Shown here piece after piece: positions 62,240 through 64,000 of a stretch of DNA of 64,000 nucleotides. The stretch is from positions 868,001-932,000 of the forward strand of contig OX337230.1 of the NCBI GenBank assembly GCA_946965045.2, in the 5' to 3' direction. The notes under the pieces were generated by a model. That model saw nothing but the letters and a program-made list of their open reading frames with translations. It made no database searches and had not been told where the DNA came from. The position numbers were made by a program, and so were the translations under genes. The stretch's first letter is position 1, and each line of letters begins with the position of its first letter. This DNA comes from Epithemia pelagica. Taxonomy: Eukaryota; Bacillariophyta; Bacillariophyceae; Surirellales; Surirellaceae.

Positions 62240-64000
62240 TCAATCTAACCAGCCCCAAACAAGCAACGAAGAGCAGCGAGACGTCAACCAAACCTTAGTA
62301 GCCTTGGAGGCTCCGAGGCATTGTATCTTATTCAGTGTGAGAGGTGAGAGATTCCACTCAATATCGGAGTCATTTTCATCTATTCGAAATACACCTAGTT
62401 GCGTACAAGTCGGTATATTGAGCGCCGCGAACTTCCTAGGTAGTCCAATTCCAAAACTTAAGTCTTTTTCGGATCGCATGGGTCGAGCTACATCAGAGAA
62501 GGTGCGCTTTCTTGACGTGAACTGGCGTCTACGAAGATCAGATGTCCTGTGGCCAGTTCCATGCGATCCTAGCACTCCTGTTATGCTACAGATGTGCGTG
62601 AACAAAAGTTAAGACTCGCTTACATGTCATTTTCTTGATTGTTCTGCTGATTCTGTGAAGGGTCAGAACGCATGGGCGAAAGTTGATTCATACCATTACC
62701 CATAAAGGCGGCATTGAACATTTGTTGAAACGCTTGTGGGGTTGGTGCCATGTTCGGCATGACCATTCCGCCCGTATTTGCAGCGGCCATGCTTGCCAGA
62801 AATGCCGGGTTTGGCGCAAACATTGCCGGATTCATAAAAGCCGTCGGCATTGGAACCCCCATCCCCATAACATTAGGATTCGCCATGCCCATCCCCATGA
62901 ACATTTGCTGCTGTTGTCGAAATTGTTCTTCAGCAGGGTTTGCTACCGTTTCCGGTTTTGGTTTCTGATCAGCATCAAACAACAATTTTCGCATCTCTGG
63001 CGCCCGTTGTCGAAGTGCTTGGCTTGTCTTTTCACGAGCTGCATCATCCCCAATTTCCAACCACATGCCTGACTTTTCATCTTTCTTCAAGAACCTTCCA
63101 TTTGCTTCTCGAATCGACCGGACGATGGCACGAGAAATGGCGGGTTTGTCATTTTTTCGTGCCTTCAAGTAGGCACGACGATTCTTGTTTATTAGCTCAC
63201 GAAAGTTTCGGTTCCCTGGGTGTACATTTGTCCCTCCACCGCGGCCACTCAAGACATCATTTTCCCCAAACGTTGTGATTCCTTCGTCTCCCGGCGGAAT
63301 GGTGGGCAAATCTTTGTTTTCAGAGTTGCTGGATCCATACATTGCAGTGCCCTGTTGCGGCGCCAGTTGAGGCGATCCTGCTTGAGCAAACGCTTCAGTC
63401 GAGGTTTGGTCCACGGCAGGAACTTCCGTCGTATTCATACCATCAGCCATTGGGTTTAGTGCAACATCGGAAACTGCGGTTGTCGTGCCAGCACCCGTGA
63501 AGGCAGGTGGTGTCATTTCTTCCGACCCATTTGGAGCAGCTGCTTCGTTATTCTCAATCGAAGGAAGCCTGGCGAAAGTGCTTTCCTCTTTCGGCAAAAA
63601 TGTAGCTGGACTTTGCTCGCTGCCCTGCTGGTTCATACCATCAAATGCATCCACGTTATCGGTGGAAACAGCGTTTACCGCATTCGTCAGTGGTCGTGTT
63701 GTGTGGTCGGTAACTTGGTTCTCTGTAGCCGAATGCAGAAGTTCTTGATCATTCCCCTTTCCTTGAACATATTCGGTGGGACACTCTGCGAGTTCATGCT
63801 TGACGACAGGTTCTTGCTGATCCGTGCCTACTAGAGGCACGGGGATTGCGGTGTTAGGAACTGGAGGAATTTCTGGATTGGCTGTTGTTGTCACCGGAGC
63901 AGAGGCGTCAATCTTGACAGTATCTTGAGTGGGGGAAAGAATGGGTGTTTCATCCGGTATGCCATGTGGTACAGGAACAACCAGTTCCGTGTCAATTTTG
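62240..64000 (-). CDS. DUF6824-domain protein (5' end outside window)
   Basis: The frame is open through the window's right edge, so the N-terminus is missing. Disordered Thr/Pro/Ala-rich sequence precedes the DUF6824 core: NDVLSGRGGGTNVHPGNRNF, then RAYLKARKNDKPAISRAIV, GRFLKKDEKSGMWLEIGDD and SQALRQRAPEMRKLL. A Met/Asn/Pro-rich tail follows. The family is largely diatom-specific; DNA binding has been suspected but is unproven. If unspliced, the ORF stops at 62620 (ATG TAA). That stop is part of a good donor (AT|GTAAGC), and a 77-nt intron (62547-62623) would join in phase to an open exon 62240-62546 (TSDLRRRQFTSRKRTFSDVA...). I prefer the spliced form. Confidence 0.75.

Overview
The window is nuclear DNA from a diatom, probably a pennate one; I cannot name the species. 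The evidence is a DUF6824-type protein with an NDVLSGRGGGTN-like motif (a family I know mainly from diatoms), a ClpS with a diatom-style bipartite plastid presequence, sparse short introns (about 70-115 nt, GT-AG), dense genes on both strands with short shared promoters, and a plant-type mariner element. No rRNA, tRNA or CRISPR was found.

Layout. 0.7-14 kb: two very large spliced genes, a JmjC/ZZ chromatin protein (5 exons) and an XPG/asteroid-type PIN nuclease fused to a DEAH-box RNA helicase (6 exons). 14-20 kb: TRAPPC13, an apparently intact mariner-like transposon with matching terminal inverted repeats and TA target sites, and a small membrane protein interrupted by a probable 1-nt frameshift. 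20-26.5 kb: an ArsB/NhaD-superfamily transporter resembling the silicon exporter Lsi2, then a 3.7 kb gene-poor stretch with short duplications and a perfect palindrome. 26.5-35 kb: serine palmitoyltransferase LCB2, a BSD-domain protein, a CCT-domain regulator and a three-exon mitochondrial carrier. 36-43 kb: plastid ClpS, an alpha/beta hydrolase, a membrane-anchored methyltransferase, a cyclophilin (its promoter is duplicated 1.5 kb away) and a Rad60/NIP45-like SUMO-domain protein. 43-48 kb: a small repeat ORF, two adjacent Cys-rich membrane-tail paralogues, and an EngB-type GTPase behind a long CT microsatellite. 48.4-52.8 kb: three nearly identical tandem copies of an internally duplicated NTF2-like protein of unknown function, spaced exactly 1495 bp apart, whose spacers carry fragments of the neighbouring EMC1 3' end. 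52.7-64 kb: EMC1, a Cue3/ASCC2-like factor, a 983-residue multi-pass membrane protein and the 5'-truncated DUF6824 gene.

The genes are mostly unrelated housekeeping functions: secretion and ER (TRAPPC13, EMC1, LCB2), RNA and ribosome quality control (helicase fusion, ASCC2-like, EngB), chromatin and SUMO (JmjC, Rad60-like) and organelles (carrier, ClpS). The least explained parts are the PIN-DEAH fusion, the tandem NTF2-like array and the Cys-rich pair. All splice sites were placed by eye from frame continuity and GT-AG; no database search was possible.
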